NCBI RefSeq assembly: GCF_046630445.1
Contig: NC_092335.1
Span: forward strand, 494,001-558,000
DNA: 64,000 bases
Origin: Rutidosis leptorrhynchoides
Taxonomy: Eukaryota > Streptophyta > Magnoliopsida > Asterales > Asteraceae
Direction: 5' to 3'
Under the pieces are notes generated by a model that had not been told where the DNA came from, ran no database searches, and saw nothing but the letters and a program-made list of their open reading frames with translations. A program made the position numbers and the translations under genes. Shown here piece by piece: positions 63,492 through 64,000 of this stretch. The stretch's first letter is position 1. Each line of letters starts with the position of its first letter.

Positions 63492-64000
63492 CACAATATT
63501 TTTGAATTTGAATTTAGATTAGAAGTCTCGAGTATTGGAATTTAAACGATTATGTTTATGTTCACTACGACAAACTTTTAAAAGTTTCAATGATTTTTTT
63601 TGTGAAAACAATTTTGTGAAGGTTCGCATTCATAAGCGTATAAAAAGTTTATTCGTTGAAGAGTATCAAGAGCTAGATATTTTATACAATTGCCAAATAA
63701 AAAATTTTGCTCATGTATTTGAAGTTAGTGTCTTAGATTTTATACACACACAAAATTTGTGTAATTAGTAAAAGGGATGGAAAGTGGTTTAGACAGGAGA
63801 AAAGCCTTTGGTGGGGGGGGGGGGGGGGGGGGGGGGGGGGGTGGGGGCTTTTGCTGCAACGGTAACGGTAGATTCTCTCAGGTAGAGTAAATGTTCAGAT
63901 GTGGTCGACGTTCCCCCTCCGTACCAGCTTTACAAGCAGTTCATGATACAAATAATCAGGAGGTAAACAGAATATAAATAATAAGTCAAGCTCCTCCAAG
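63492..64000. other. Unassigned sequence with a 29-G run
   Basis: A 77-codon frame (63535-63768) has no recognised motif. G29 stands at 63813-63841, followed by TGGGGG. The rest shows nothing I recognise. Confidence 0.6.

Overview
The window is nuclear DNA of a flowering plant. It is AT-rich and packed with long LTR retrotransposons of two Ty3-gypsy lineages (Athila-like, and chromovirus/Tekay-like), with one spliced gene, a clear BIN4 homologue, at the right side. From memory of related elements I lean towards a member of the daisy family (Asteraceae), but the sequence alone only proves a eudicot-type plant.

Positions 1-47785 form a nest of retrotransposons at least four levels deep. I call the elements E1-E6. 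E5 (chromovirus) is the oldest host; only its pol 3' end and 3' LTR (45194-47785) are inside the window. E2 (non-autonomous Athila-like, no pol) sits in E5 pol and ends at 45193. E1 (Athila-like, 1-37810) sits in the 5' LTR of E2, so the start of the E2 LTR lies left of the window. E1 was then hit twice. E3 (2131-13639) split its gag, with 5-bp duplication ACCAA. E4 (23826-36933) split its 3' LTR, with duplication GAAAT. E4 looks young and intact: both LTRs are 3254 bp and nearly identical, and it has one open gag-pol frame. Between its 5' LTR and gag it carries two extra open frames, an acidic protein and an F-box protein.

Positions 47786-48515 are flanking DNA with a Helitron-type 3' end. 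E6 (48516-57097, minus strand, duplication GGAAG) is a non-autonomous chromovirus-like element without pol. From 57103 the DNA becomes genic: nested foldback MITEs, then a 12-exon BIN4 gene (58337-62001; 381 aa; topoisomerase VI complex partner), then a LINE-like or retrocopy remnant ending in poly(A), a 29-G run, and unassigned sequence.

Most notable patterns: (1) a promoter module of two CATGCGATCGCATG palindromes exactly 32 bp apart, with a TATA box exactly 23 bp further on, shared by the LTRs of E2 (Athila-like) and E6 (chromovirus-like); (2) the F-box gene carried by E4; (3) a candidate 490-586 nt intron at the same place in the LTR leaders of all four chromovirus-type elements; (4) internal repeats of polypurine-tract sequence in both lineages. 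These rest on reading the sequence; no alignment or database search was run.
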